Positions 35,621 to 43,534 of a stretch of DNA of 64,000 nucleotides are shown one piece after another. Numbering within the stretch: the stretch's first letter is position 1; the number at the start of each line of letters is the position of its first letter. The DNA is from Edaphobacter sp. 4G125 (lineage in GTDB: Bacteria > Acidobacteriota > Terriglobia > Terriglobales > Acidobacteriaceae), in NCBI RefSeq assembly GCF_014274685.1, contig NZ_CP060393.1:3965501-4029500 (forward strand), written 5' to 3'. The notes beneath the pieces were generated by a model that saw only the letters and a list, made by a program, of their open reading frames with translations, had not been told where the DNA came from and searched no databases. A program made the position numbers and the translations under genes.

Positions 35621-37924
35621 ATGAGAATGCTACGGAATTCTGCTCCACTTCACCTGACTGCCATCGTCGTATCGGCCTCGCTGACACTTGGTTTTGCAAC
35701 CGGCTGCTCCCGCGATCCCAACAAACAGAAGCAGAAGTATTTCGAGAGCGGAAAGCGTTATGAGAAAGAGGGCAAGCTCAAGGAAGCGGCCATCCAGTTC
35801 TCCAATGCTCTCAAGGTCGATCGCGACTTCGCCGACGCACACTACGAGCTATCGAAGGTCTACCTCAAGCAGGGCTCTGTCATGCCCGGATATAGCGAAC
35901 TACGCCGCACGGTCGATCTGGCACCGAACAACCAGGAGGCCCGTATCGAGTTGGGCAACCTGCTGTTAGCAGGAAACTCTGCCGACAAGGCAGCCGAACA
36001 GGCCAATGCCGTTCTTGCGCTGAACAGCAATAATGCCGACGCCTACGCCCTTCTTGCCGGAATCGCAGCCCGGAAAGGGGATCGCACCACCGCGTTGACC
36101 CAAATCAAAAAGGCGCTCTCGATCGATCCTAATCGCGGCACCTTCTATACCACGCTTGGCATGCTGCAAGCCGGCGACCCAACCACCGCGGGACAGGCCG
36201 AAGAGCAGCTTCGCAAGGCCGTCTCCCTCGACAGCAAGAACGTCACTTCGCGGATCGTTCTCGCCTCTATGCTCCAGAGAAAAGGTGACCTCGCTGGTGC
36301 TCTCGACCAGATGAATGCGGCTGTTACGGCCGATCCCAACAACGTTATGGCCCGCTCCAGCCTGGCAGACCTCTACATGCTGCAGAACAACCAGGCCAAG
36401 GCTGAAGAGACTCTCCAGAAGGCCGCTGACGATCTGCCTGACGATGCAACCGCAGCCGACATGCTCGCCACGTTCTATCTCCGCACCCACCAGCTCGATC
36501 GCGGAGAACAGGTCTACTCCGACCTCGTCTCCAAACATCCCAAGAGCCCCTCACTCAAGCTCTCCTATGCTCGCCTCCTCGTTGCCAAAAAGGACCTGAA
36601 CAAGGCGCACGCCATCGGACAGGAACTGGCCAAAACCGACAGCGATCTTCCGCAAGTTGCGCTTCTGAACGGCATGCTTCTGATGAACGATGGTAAGTCC
36701 TCCGAGGCCTTCGATGTGTTGCAGAAGGCAGCCAAAGCAAATCCCGACAATCTCCAGGTAAAGGTCTGGCTTGGACGCGCCGCCGCATCCAAGGGAGATA
36801 TTAACGCCGCGCAACAGGCCTTCCAGGACGCCGTGCGCATCAGTCCTCGAAACCCTGATGCGCAGCAGGGTCTCGCTCAGATCGCAATTAGCCGTCGCGA
36901 CTTCAATACGCTCGCTCAGCTTGGCGACGCCGCCATTACTGCCTCTCCGCAGGCTGCAAACGGCTATATCTGGCGCGGCATGGCGGAAGGCAGTCAGAAG
37001 CTCTACGACAAGGCAGAAGCTGATTTCAAAGACGCCATCAAGATGGAGCCCTCCAATGCGACCGGCTACCTCGAGCTGGCCCAATTGCGCCTCGTCCAGA
37101 AGAACATGTCTGATGCGCGCAACCTTCTCGAGCAGACGCTGACGCACGATCCAAACTCCTCACGCGCGCTTCGCCTGCTGGCGGCCACCTACATGGCTGA
37201 TAAGCAGCCCGCCAAGGCCGTGGACCGCGTGCAGCAGCAACTCGCGAAGTCCCCGCAGAATTCCGACATGTACAGCCTGCTCTCGCAGCTCCAGGGAGCG
37301 ACCGGCAATAACGCCGGGGCCATCGACTCCGCAGAAAAGGCTATGGATCTCAATCCGAACGATCCGGTTGCTGCTATCGTCTACACTCGCGCGGTCGTCA
37401 GCAGCGGGGATGCAGCCAAGGCTCTGGCCAAGTGGCAACAATGGACCAAGGACCATCCTACCGATCCCAGAGGGTTCACCCTCCTCGGCACTCTCCAGGA
37501 GGCACAAGGCAATCGCGATCAGGCGATGGCCTCTTATAAGAAAGCCCTGGAGATTCAACCGGAGCAGCCCGTTGCCTCCAACAACCTCGCTTACCTGATG
37601 GTTGAGACCGGTCAGAACATCGACGTCGCGCTCTCACTCGCTCAAACCGCACGCCGCGCGATGCCCGATTCTCCAAACACGGCCGACACGCTCGCCTGGG
37701 CCTACTACCATAAAGGAAATTACACCTCGGCCCGCGATCTGCTTGAAGATGCGGTCAAGGCCAGCCCCAACGATGCCGCACTGCACTATCACCTCGGTCT
37801 GACCTACAGCAAGCTCTCGGACAACTCCGATGCGACCCTGCATCTGAAGAAGGCTGTCTCGCTTGCACAGCCAAACAGCCAAACGGCAAAGGACGCCGAG
37901 AAGGCCCTGAGCCAACTCGGCTGA
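35621..37924 (+). CDS. prsT: XrtA-system TPR-repeat lipoprotein PrsT
   Basis: This 767-residue lipoprotein has a signal peptide with lipobox LGFATGC, placing the acylated cysteine at residue 29. The rest is about 20 tetratricopeptide repeats, seen as recurring A-x-Y-x-L and N-P-x-N-x-x-A units such as PNDPVAAIVYTRAVV and PEQPVASNNLAYLMV. Length and repeat structure match the long TPR lipoprotein found in exosortase A loci, where it is thought to scaffold secretion or assembly of the glycan at the outer membrane. It follows EpsI in the same direction. Confidence 0.9.
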   Translation: MRMLRNSAPLHLTAIVVSASLTLGFATGCSRDPNKQKQKYFESGKRYEKEGKLKEAAIQFSNALKVDRDFADAHYELSKVYLKQGSVMPGYSELRRTVDLAPNNQEARIELGNLLLAGNSADKAAEQANAVLALNSNNADAYALLAGIAARKGDRTTALTQIKKALSIDPNRGTFYTTLGMLQAGDPTTAGQAEEQLRKAVSLDSKNVTSRIVLASMLQRKGDLAGALDQMNAAVTADPNNVMARSSLADLYMLQNNQAKAEETLQKAADDLPDDATAADMLATFYLRTHQLDRGEQVYSDLVSKHPKSPSLKLSYARLLVAKKDLNKAHAIGQELAKTDSDLPQVALLNGMLLMNDGKSSEAFDVLQKAAKANPDNLQVKVWLGRAAASKGDINAAQQAFQDAVRISPRNPDAQQGLAQIAISRRDFNTLAQLGDAAITASPQAANGYIWRGMAEGSQKLYDKAEADFKDAIKMEPSNATGYLELAQLRLVQKNMSDARNLLEQTLTHDPNSSRALRLLAATYMADKQPAKAVDRVQQQLAKSPQNSDMYSLLSQLQGATGNNAGAIDSAEKAMDLNPNDPVAAIVYTRAVVSSGDAAKALAKWQQWTKDHPTDPRGFTLLGTLQEAQGNRDQAMASYKKALEIQPEQPVASNNLAYLMVETGQNIDVALSLAQTARRAMPDSPNTADTLAWAYYHKGNYTSARDLLEDAVKASPNDAALHYHLGLTYSKLSDNSDATLHLKKAVSLAQPNSQTAKDAEKALSQLG

Positions 37925-38017
37925 TCTCCTGACGTTAGGGCTCTTTTGTTTCCATTCAAGATGCCGGACCTGTAATCTTTCTGCGGGTTCGGCTCACTTA
38001 GCTTCTGCGGAAAACAC

Positions 38018-39565
38018 GTGAACAGTAAAACCATCGCTCGCAATACCGCCTGGTACGGGCTTGAGTCTCTCATCGGCTTTGTCTCGTCCCTGGTGACGTC
38101 CATTGCCATCGCTCGGGCGCTCGGCCCGACGAAGATGGCGTACATCATCTACGTCACCTGGCTGACCGGCATCGTCAGCAGCCTCGGTTCCGTCGGTATC
38201 CCCACCACCACCCGCAAGTACATGGCGGAGTTTCTTGGCGGAGGAGATGCCGCTACCGCCCGTTACATCTACCTCCGCACCTTCTTCCTCCAGACAGCCA
38301 TCGGCGCCATCGCAACCCTCGGCGCAGTCATCTGGGTCTTTCACGACGCTCCTCTGGAATATCGCACCGCCGCGCTTCTTCTCGTTCTGGGCATTCTGCC
38401 CGCAATGAGCAACTTCATCTCGGCCCAGGCCAACGTAGCCGCGGAAACTCTCTCTGCCAACCTTCCCGGTTCGCTTGCCTCTACAGCAACCTATTTCGTT
38501 CTCACCCTGCTTTCTGTCACCCTCCACTGGGGAGTCAACGGAATCGCCTTCGCGATGTTCGCGATGAAATGGGCCGACTATCTCGTACGCCTTATCCCTA
38601 CCATGCGACGCATCCTCGCCTGGGACAACGGTGACGCCCATCCTCCTGCAGACCTCCGCGACCGCATGATGAGCTTCGCCGGGCAGAGTGTGATGAGCAT
38701 GCTTCTCATGCTCGTCGTATGGGACCGCTCCGAGCTCTTTCTGCTCAAGCATCTCTCCACCGATATCCGCCAGCTCTCCTTCTACTCCGTTGCCTTCAAC
38801 CTCGCCGAACGTCTTCTACTCTTCCCCACCATCTTTGGTGCAGCTGCCGGAGCCAGCATCTATGCCCAGTTCGGACGCGACCGCTCTAAACTGCCTGCTC
38901 TCACTGCAGCTTCAGCGCGATACATCGCAATGATCTCGTTGCCGATCCACATCATCTTTGTCCCTCTTGCAGCTCCCGTCCTTCTCACCTTCTACGGCAA
39001 TCAATACGTCGGGGCTCTCCTGGTTTCCTCCGTCGCTCCTCTGCTCTGCCTTCCTAAAGCCTTTCTCGGCCCTATTCAGAGTCTCTATGAGAGCGTCGAC
39101 CGCCAGAAATACTTTATCTACACCACAGTGTTCGCTTCCTTTGTCGACATTGGAGTCGCATGGCTCCTGATCCCCGCACACGGCGCTCTCGGGGCCTGCA
39201 TCGGCAGCGGAGCCGCACAGTTCACCGCCGTCGGATTGATGTGGGCAATAGGAATTCGCCAATACAAAATTCCGCTCCCCTGGAGCTTCATCTTCAAGAT
39301 CACGGCGATCAGTGCAATCTCCAGTGTTGCTGCCTACACACTCGCTTCCCGTCTCTCACCGTTCCTTGCACTTATTGCTGGAAGCGCCGCGGCCACAGCA
39401 GTGTTCTTCCTGCTCGCTTATATCTTCAAAGTCCTTGAGCCCGAAGATCGTGACCGCTTCAAGGTCATCATCAACGCCTGCCCTGCCGCGCTGGCCTCTC
39501 CCATGAACTTCCTTCTGGACTGTTTCACGCAGCGTCCCGCCACGAACCGGACCACTGCGGTATAA
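38018..39565 (+). CDS. Polysaccharide flippase (Wzx/MOP superfamily)
   Basis: This 515-residue protein has about 12-14 membrane helices in the pattern of MOP-type lipid-linked oligosaccharide flippases. It opens with NTAWYGLESLIGFVSSLVTSIAIARALGP, a typical first-helix pair. It should move the undecaprenyl-linked repeat unit to the periplasm for polymerisation. The start is a GTG (38018); no ATG lies near. It is probably co-transcribed with exosortase, EpsI and PrsT, though 93 bases separate it from PrsT. Confidence 0.85.
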   Translation: MNSKTIARNTAWYGLESLIGFVSSLVTSIAIARALGPTKMAYIIYVTWLTGIVSSLGSVGIPTTTRKYMAEFLGGGDAATARYIYLRTFFLQTAIGAIATLGAVIWVFHDAPLEYRTAALLLVLGILPAMSNFISAQANVAAETLSANLPGSLASTATYFVLTLLSVTLHWGVNGIAFAMFAMKWADYLVRLIPTMRRILAWDNGDAHPPADLRDRMMSFAGQSVMSMLLMLVVWDRSELFLLKHLSTDIRQLSFYSVAFNLAERLLLFPTIFGAAAGASIYAQFGRDRSKLPALTAASARYIAMISLPIHIIFVPLAAPVLLTFYGNQYVGALLVSSVAPLLCLPKAFLGPIQSLYESVDRQKYFIYTTVFASFVDIGVAWLLIPAHGALGACIGSGAAQFTAVGLMWAIGIRQYKIPLPWSFIFKITAISAISSVAAYTLASRLSPFLALIAGSAAATAVFFLLAYIFKVLEPEDRDRFKVIINACPAALASPMNFLLDCFTQRPATNRTTAV

Positions 39566-39822
39566 GTGTTCCGATCTAACCATTAACCGTCGGAGCGCTA
39601 TTTCAGACTGGAGAACCTACATTGCCCACGGGATCGGCAGCGAGTTCACGACCAACTCGCCCGCCCATGTTCGTCCATCGGTTCGCATAACAAAACGCGC
39701 CAGGACGCATGCAGCATGCAATTTGCATTCACAATGGTCGGAAGCTGCCCCTGCTTTTCTGCCATCGATGTGCTCGAGCCCAAGCAACCAAATTGGGGAA
39801 AGGGAAAGACACAACTTCGCAA

Positions 39823-39857
39823 TAAAAAAATAAGTGAGGAGAGATTCTCCTCACTTA
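39823..39857 (-). terminator. Rho-independent terminator of the PEP-CTERM gene
   Basis: A perfect 12-base-pair stem (39831-39842 with 39846-39857, taagtgaggaga and its complement) closes a three-base loop. Read on the minus strand it is followed at once by seven T. This is a textbook terminator for the leftward PEP-CTERM gene, 83 bases behind its stop codon. Confidence 0.9.
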
Positions 39858-39882
39858 CAGAAAGCTACAAACTGCCGGGCCT

Positions 39883-39926
39883 TGACCCTTTGCAGCAGGG
39901 CTCCCGACACCTGCTGCAAAGGGTCA
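39883..39926 (-). other. Long perfect hairpin in the 3' untranslated region of the PEP-CTERM gene
   Basis: A 17-base-pair perfect stem (39883-39899 with 39910-39926) closes a 10-base loop and lies 13 bases behind the PEP-CTERM stop codon. It has no T run of its own. A true terminator follows 25 bases further on. It may protect the mRNA 3' end or stop ribosome-coupled decay. Confidence 0.75.
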
Positions 39927-39939
39927 GCCCCGTCAGACC

Positions 39940-40614
39940 TTACTTCGTTGCGGCTGCCTTCATCCGACGCATCAGAGCGCCGGCCGAGCCCATCAGGCCC
40001 GTTCCGAGCAGCAGCAGCGTTCCGGGTTCCGGAACCGTGGTCAACTCGCCAGAGAAGTCCAGCCCTTGGTAAACCAGACCGGTCTGTAGCACGTTGAAGG
40101 TCAGCGTGTTCGTGCCGGCCAGCAGGTTAATATTGCTCAGGTTGAACGTGTACTGCATGACGCAGGTTGGGGGTCCATCCGCGCAGTGCGCATCGCTTCC
40201 GATGACGCCCTCGGGGATAATCAGAGTGCCATTCAGCCAGACGTCCGTGGTATCGTCCGCCAGCACAGTCAGGAAACCGTGATAGACCTCGGTACCAAGT
40301 GCCGAAAAGGTTGTGGTGTAGGTATAGGTTCCGTTGGGATCGACATTGCCGCCCGTCGGACCAGAGTTCGGGTCAAACGACACCCAGCTCGAGTTCGTGC
40401 CGGCTGCCGGGGCCCATGCACTGCCGGACCCAATGTTGTAAGTCTGAGACGCCCCATACGTAACCGGGGTGTTGTCAGGTAGCGTGGCTGGTGCGGATCC
40501 ACCATTGCCGTTGGATGCGCCATAGCTGCCCAGAGAGATGGTATCTGCAGCCGCAAACGCGGTCGTAAGTACCATCATCGCTCCCAGAGCAGAGAGTTTC
40601 GAAGATAGCTTCAT
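39940..40614 (-). CDS. PEP-CTERM sorting domain protein (exosortase substrate)
   Basis: This 224-residue exported protein has a signal peptide (MKLSSKLSALGAMMVLTTAF, cut after the AAA run), a beta-rich body with LTVLADDTTDVWLNGTLI (galactose-binding/PA14-like look), and a C-terminal sorting tail: VPEPGTLLLLGTGLMG, one helix, then RRMKAAATK. The tail is the recognition motif for exosortase, encoded 6 kb away, so it is presumably cut at PEP and linked to the extracellular polymer. The start at 40614 follows aggagg. It is the only PEP-CTERM protein in the window. Two cysteines in the body may form a disulphide. Confidence 0.93.
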   Translation of the reverse strand: MKLSSKLSALGAMMVLTTAFAAADTISLGSYGASNGNGGSAPATLPDNTPVTYGASQTYNIGSGSAWAPAAGTNSSWVSFDPNSGPTGGNVDPNGTYTYTTTFSALGTEVYHGFLTVLADDTTDVWLNGTLIIPEGVIGSDAHCADGPPTCVMQYTFNLSNINLLAGTNTLTFNVLQTGLVYQGLDFSGELTTVPEPGTLLLLGTGLMGSAGALMRRMKAAATK

Positions 40615-40746
40615 TGCTTCCTCCTGGAATGCCTTCGAATTTAAGATGGAAACCGGAATCCGTCTTGAACCGCGTCGTCCAGAAACCATTTACTTCAAAC
40701 AAACAGGTGAAACAGGCCCTGAAGCCGGCAAGAGAGAGAGATGCAT

Positions 40747-40762
40747 GGCTTCGTTTGTGCCA
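40747..40762 (-). promoter_or_regulatory. Candidate sigma-54 promoter for the PEP-CTERM gene
   Basis: The minus strand reads TGGCACAAACGAAGCC: a perfect -24 box TGGCAC with the GC of the -12 box at the right spacing, but TT of the -12 box is AA. Transcription would begin about 120 bases before the ATG. Exosortase A substrates elsewhere are controlled by RpoN. Confidence 0.3.
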
Positions 40763-41001
40763 TATATCTGCATATAGCCGTCCAAAGATAAAAGACTATT
40801 TTTCAGCTATTTACAGAGGGATCCGCCAGGTAAACATGCAAATAATTGCTTATTTGAAGGGGAAATTAAGCTCCCAATCCGTCGACTTTGCAGAACAATG
40901 AACCTATATTCATTCGTACTGATGCAAGATGTTTGTTGTAGGAGTTCGTCCAACCTCTTGTTCTGGAACGACCACTATCAATCCCAGACCGGAGATTTAT
41001 A

Positions 41002-41886
41002 TTGAATCCACCTCAGAAAGCCACCGAAATATCTCCCTCCCGCACTCCATCTGGGTTTGAGGTCTCTCGATCGATATTGCTGGTACTTTGCCTCTTCTTT
41101 CTCGCCGCTCGAAGTCTCGCAGCTCTTCCTCTCGCCGGAACTCCTCTCGACGAGGGCTATCGCGATATGTACAACCTGCGCTTCGCCGACGCGCACCTGA
41201 AATTTCAGCAGTGGACGAAGATCCATCCGGAAGACCCCATGGGCCCCGTCTCCGATGCTGCGGCCTGGCTCTTCAGTGAATTCGAACGCCTCAAAATCAT
41301 CGACGTCCAGCTCTTCGCGAACCAGGACCGTTTCGACAGCCGGGGCCGTCTCACTCCGGATGAGAACGTGCGGCGGTCCTTCGAAGACCGTCTCAACCAG
41401 GCCTCCAGTCTGGCAGATGCCGCGCTCCAGAAGAATCCTCGCGATGCCCGAGCGCTCTATGTCAAAACCCTCGTCAACGGAATGCGCTCCGACTACGCCC
41501 TGATGATCGACAAGAAGGATCTCGCAGCGCTCAACTACAGCAAACAGGCCAGCGCCCTCTCTAAACAGGCGCTCGCCGTCGATCCGCACATGTACGACGC
41601 CTACCTTGCATCAGGCGTAGAAAACTACATGCTTAGCCTGAAGTTCGCTCCCGTGCGCTGGCTCCTCAATCTCACCGGGGCATCCACCAGCCGTGAAGAA
41701 GGAATCCGGCTCTTGAAGATCACTGCGGCCCAGGGACACTATCTCGCACCCTTCGCCCACATGATGCTCGCCGTCGCCGCGCTCCGCGAAAACCGCCCAC
41801 AAGAGGCCCGCGCCATCCTTATCGATCTCAAACGCCAGTTCCCCCAAAATGCTCTCTACGACCGCCAGCTCGCGCTTATTCCATAA
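41002..41886 (+). CDS. Secreted TPR-like protein, unknown function
   Basis: This 294-residue protein has an internal signal sequence (about residues 24-41, ILLVLCLFFLAARSLAAL) after a polar leader, then helix-turn-helix repeats of TPR type (DMYNLRFADAHLKFQQWTKIHPED, ALQKNPRDARALYVKTL, ALAVDPHMYDAYLASGV). The start is TTG 41002, supported by ggag 9 bases before. I do not recognise a specific family. Its place between the PEP-CTERM substrate and the polyketide synthase, and its export signal, suggest a periplasmic role linked to envelope assembly, but nothing proves that. Confidence 0.72.
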   Translation: MNPPQKATEISPSRTPSGFEVSRSILLVLCLFFLAARSLAALPLAGTPLDEGYRDMYNLRFADAHLKFQQWTKIHPEDPMGPVSDAAAWLFSEFERLKIIDVQLFANQDRFDSRGRLTPDENVRRSFEDRLNQASSLADAALQKNPRDARALYVKTLVNGMRSDYALMIDKKDLAALNYSKQASALSKQALAVDPHMYDAYLASGVENYMLSLKFAPVRWLLNLTGASTSREEGIRLLKITAAQGHYLAPFAHMMLAVAALRENRPQEARAILIDLKRQFPQNALYDRQLALIP

Positions 41887-42060
41887 ATGCCGGAATGTTG
41901 GGCGCCCTCTACATGCGGCAGGCATGCGTGTTTTAGGACTTCCATCATTCTCAAAAAAACTTTTACTACTCTTCCAGCCGAAAGCATGTACGCTGGATTG
42001 CGTCTTTCAAAAACTGTTCCACGTATCCACGTAATCCAAAAATAAAGGCCCACACACTTC

Positions 42061-43122
42061 ATGCGCATTGCATCCGTCGGGACAGCTTATCCTCCCTATC
42101 GCTATCACCAGAGCATCATCTCCGAAGCCCTTCGCGAACGCTGGCAACACAAAATGGAGGAACCCCGTCTCCTCACCCGCCTTCATGCCAACTGCGGTGT
42201 TGAACATCGGCACACTGTTTTTCCTCTGGAGGATTACCCCACTCTCGACACCTTCCGTAAGACCAATGACGCCTGGATCAAGGCCGCTGTCGATCTCGGC
42301 CAGCAGGCCATCTGCCGTTCTCTCGACTACGCAGAGATCTCTCCCGAGCAGATCTCCGCTATCTTCTTCGCCTCTGTCACAGGAATCTCGAGTCCTACTG
42401 TGGACGCGCGCCTCATCAACCGGCTTCCTTTTCCTGTCAACATCAAACGCACCCCCATCTTTGGTCTGGGTTGCGTCGCCGGTGCCGCCGGCATCGCCCG
42501 TGCATCCGACTACGTCCGTGCCTTCCCGACCCACTACGCTCTTCTTCTCTCGGTTGAGCTATGCTCGCTCACCTGGCAAGACGACGATCAGTCCATCGCC
42601 AATCTCATCTCCTGTGGCCTCTTCGGTGACGGAGCAGCAGCCGTCGTCATCGCAGGAGCAGAAACTGAGTTCGCAAAGAAGCAACGAGGACCACGCATCC
42701 TCGCCACCCGGTCCACCTTCTACCGCAACACCGAGCGCGTCATGGGCTGGGATATTGTCGAGACAGGATTCAAGATCGTCCTCTCCCCCGATGTCCCCCG
42801 CGTCGTCGAAGAAAATCTTCTTCAGAACGTTGAAGACTTTCTCGCCGACAACAATCTAACCCGTTCCGATATCTCGAGCTACATCTTCCATTCCGGCGGT
42901 CCGAAGGTCCTTGAGGCCATGCAGAACTCCCTCGGTCTGCCGCCCGATGCCCTCGCTCCTTCATGGAAGAGCCTGCGTGAAGTAGGTAACCTCTCCGCAG
43001 CCTCTGTCCTGGCTGTCCTCGAAGACTATCTCAAGGTCCACCCTGGCAAGCCCGGTACCTACAGCATTCTCGCCGCAATGGGACCGGCCTTCTGTTCGGA
43101 GCTCGTTCTCCTTCAGTGGTAG
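42061..43122 (+). CDS. Type III polyketide synthase (chalcone/stilbene synthase family)
   Basis: This 353-residue homodimeric ketosynthase extends acyl-CoA starters with malonyl-CoA without a carrier protein. The catalytic triad is intact: Cys138 in FGLGCVAGAAGIARA, His277 in FHSGGPKVLEAM and Asn310 in EVGNLSAASVLAVLED. The C-terminal MGPAFCSELVLLQW corresponds to the GPGF region, here GPAF. Products in bacteria include alkylpyrones, alkylresorcinols and phloroglucinols. The usual methyltransferase or oxidase partners are absent. It starts at ATG 42061, 174 bases behind the secreted TPR gene. Confidence 0.88.
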   Translation: MRIASVGTAYPPYRYHQSIISEALRERWQHKMEEPRLLTRLHANCGVEHRHTVFPLEDYPTLDTFRKTNDAWIKAAVDLGQQAICRSLDYAEISPEQISAIFFASVTGISSPTVDARLINRLPFPVNIKRTPIFGLGCVAGAAGIARASDYVRAFPTHYALLLSVELCSLTWQDDDQSIANLISCGLFGDGAAAVVIAGAETEFAKKQRGPRILATRSTFYRNTERVMGWDIVETGFKIVLSPDVPRVVEENLLQNVEDFLADNNLTRSDISSYIFHSGGPKVLEAMQNSLGLPPDALAPSWKSLREVGNLSAASVLAVLEDYLKVHPGKPGTYSILAAMGPAFCSELVLLQW

Positions 43123-43225
43123 GTGTCCGGATTACACAAAAAACAAAAGATGCCCATATCTGGCGGCTTTATCGCCAGATGTGGGTCCATTGCGCGACAC
43201 GCAAACCTGCCTCATTCACCCAAAC

Positions 43226-43277
43226 GTGTCATTTCGACCGAAGGCCGCAGGCCGTAGTGGAGAAATCCCCGCATCTC
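43226..43277 (+). repeat. Dispersed intergenic repeat, 'catttcga...gagaaatccc' family, copy 2
   Basis: Reads gtgtcatttcgaccgaag, then a GC-rich middle containing a small palindrome (ggccgcaggcc), then gtggagaaatccccgc. The ends match the element at 827-879 on the other strand; the middle does not. Confidence 0.6.
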
Positions 43278-43414
43278 CATCTCTCCAAAAGTCGATTGCC
43301 TCGCCAGATTCTTCGCTAGTTCGGTGTCAAGCCCCTGATCCGCCTAACCTGTACAAACCAAACCACATCCTCGATGCAGAATTACCCCTCTCACCCTGCT
43401 ATTCTGGATGGAGA

Positions 43415-43450
43415 TGAGAAAGCCCCGGAGATATCTCCGGGGCTTTCTCA
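43415..43450. terminator. Perfect 36-base palindrome, probable bidirectional terminator
   Basis: Two 18-base arms are exactly complementary with no loop bases between them (centre gagat/atctc). The GC-rich core agccccgga is flanked by aaag and cttt, the usual terminator shape. It lies between converging genes, behind the polyketide synthase and ahead of the ClC stop. Confidence 0.65.
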
Positions 43451-43534
43451 TTAAGAATTACCACCAGGAAGTCCGGACTTAAACATCGAGCAATCAAGAC
43501 TTTGCACAAATATGGGGGGGAGGGTCGCAGTGAG

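Larger units (their letters stand above)
43123..43534. other. Gene-free stretch between the polyketide synthase and the ClC channel
   Basis: These 412 bases hold a copy of the dispersed repeat (43226-43277) and a long palindrome (43415-43450) that probably ends transcription from both sides. Open frames across it are short and unlike proteins. Confidence 0.6.
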
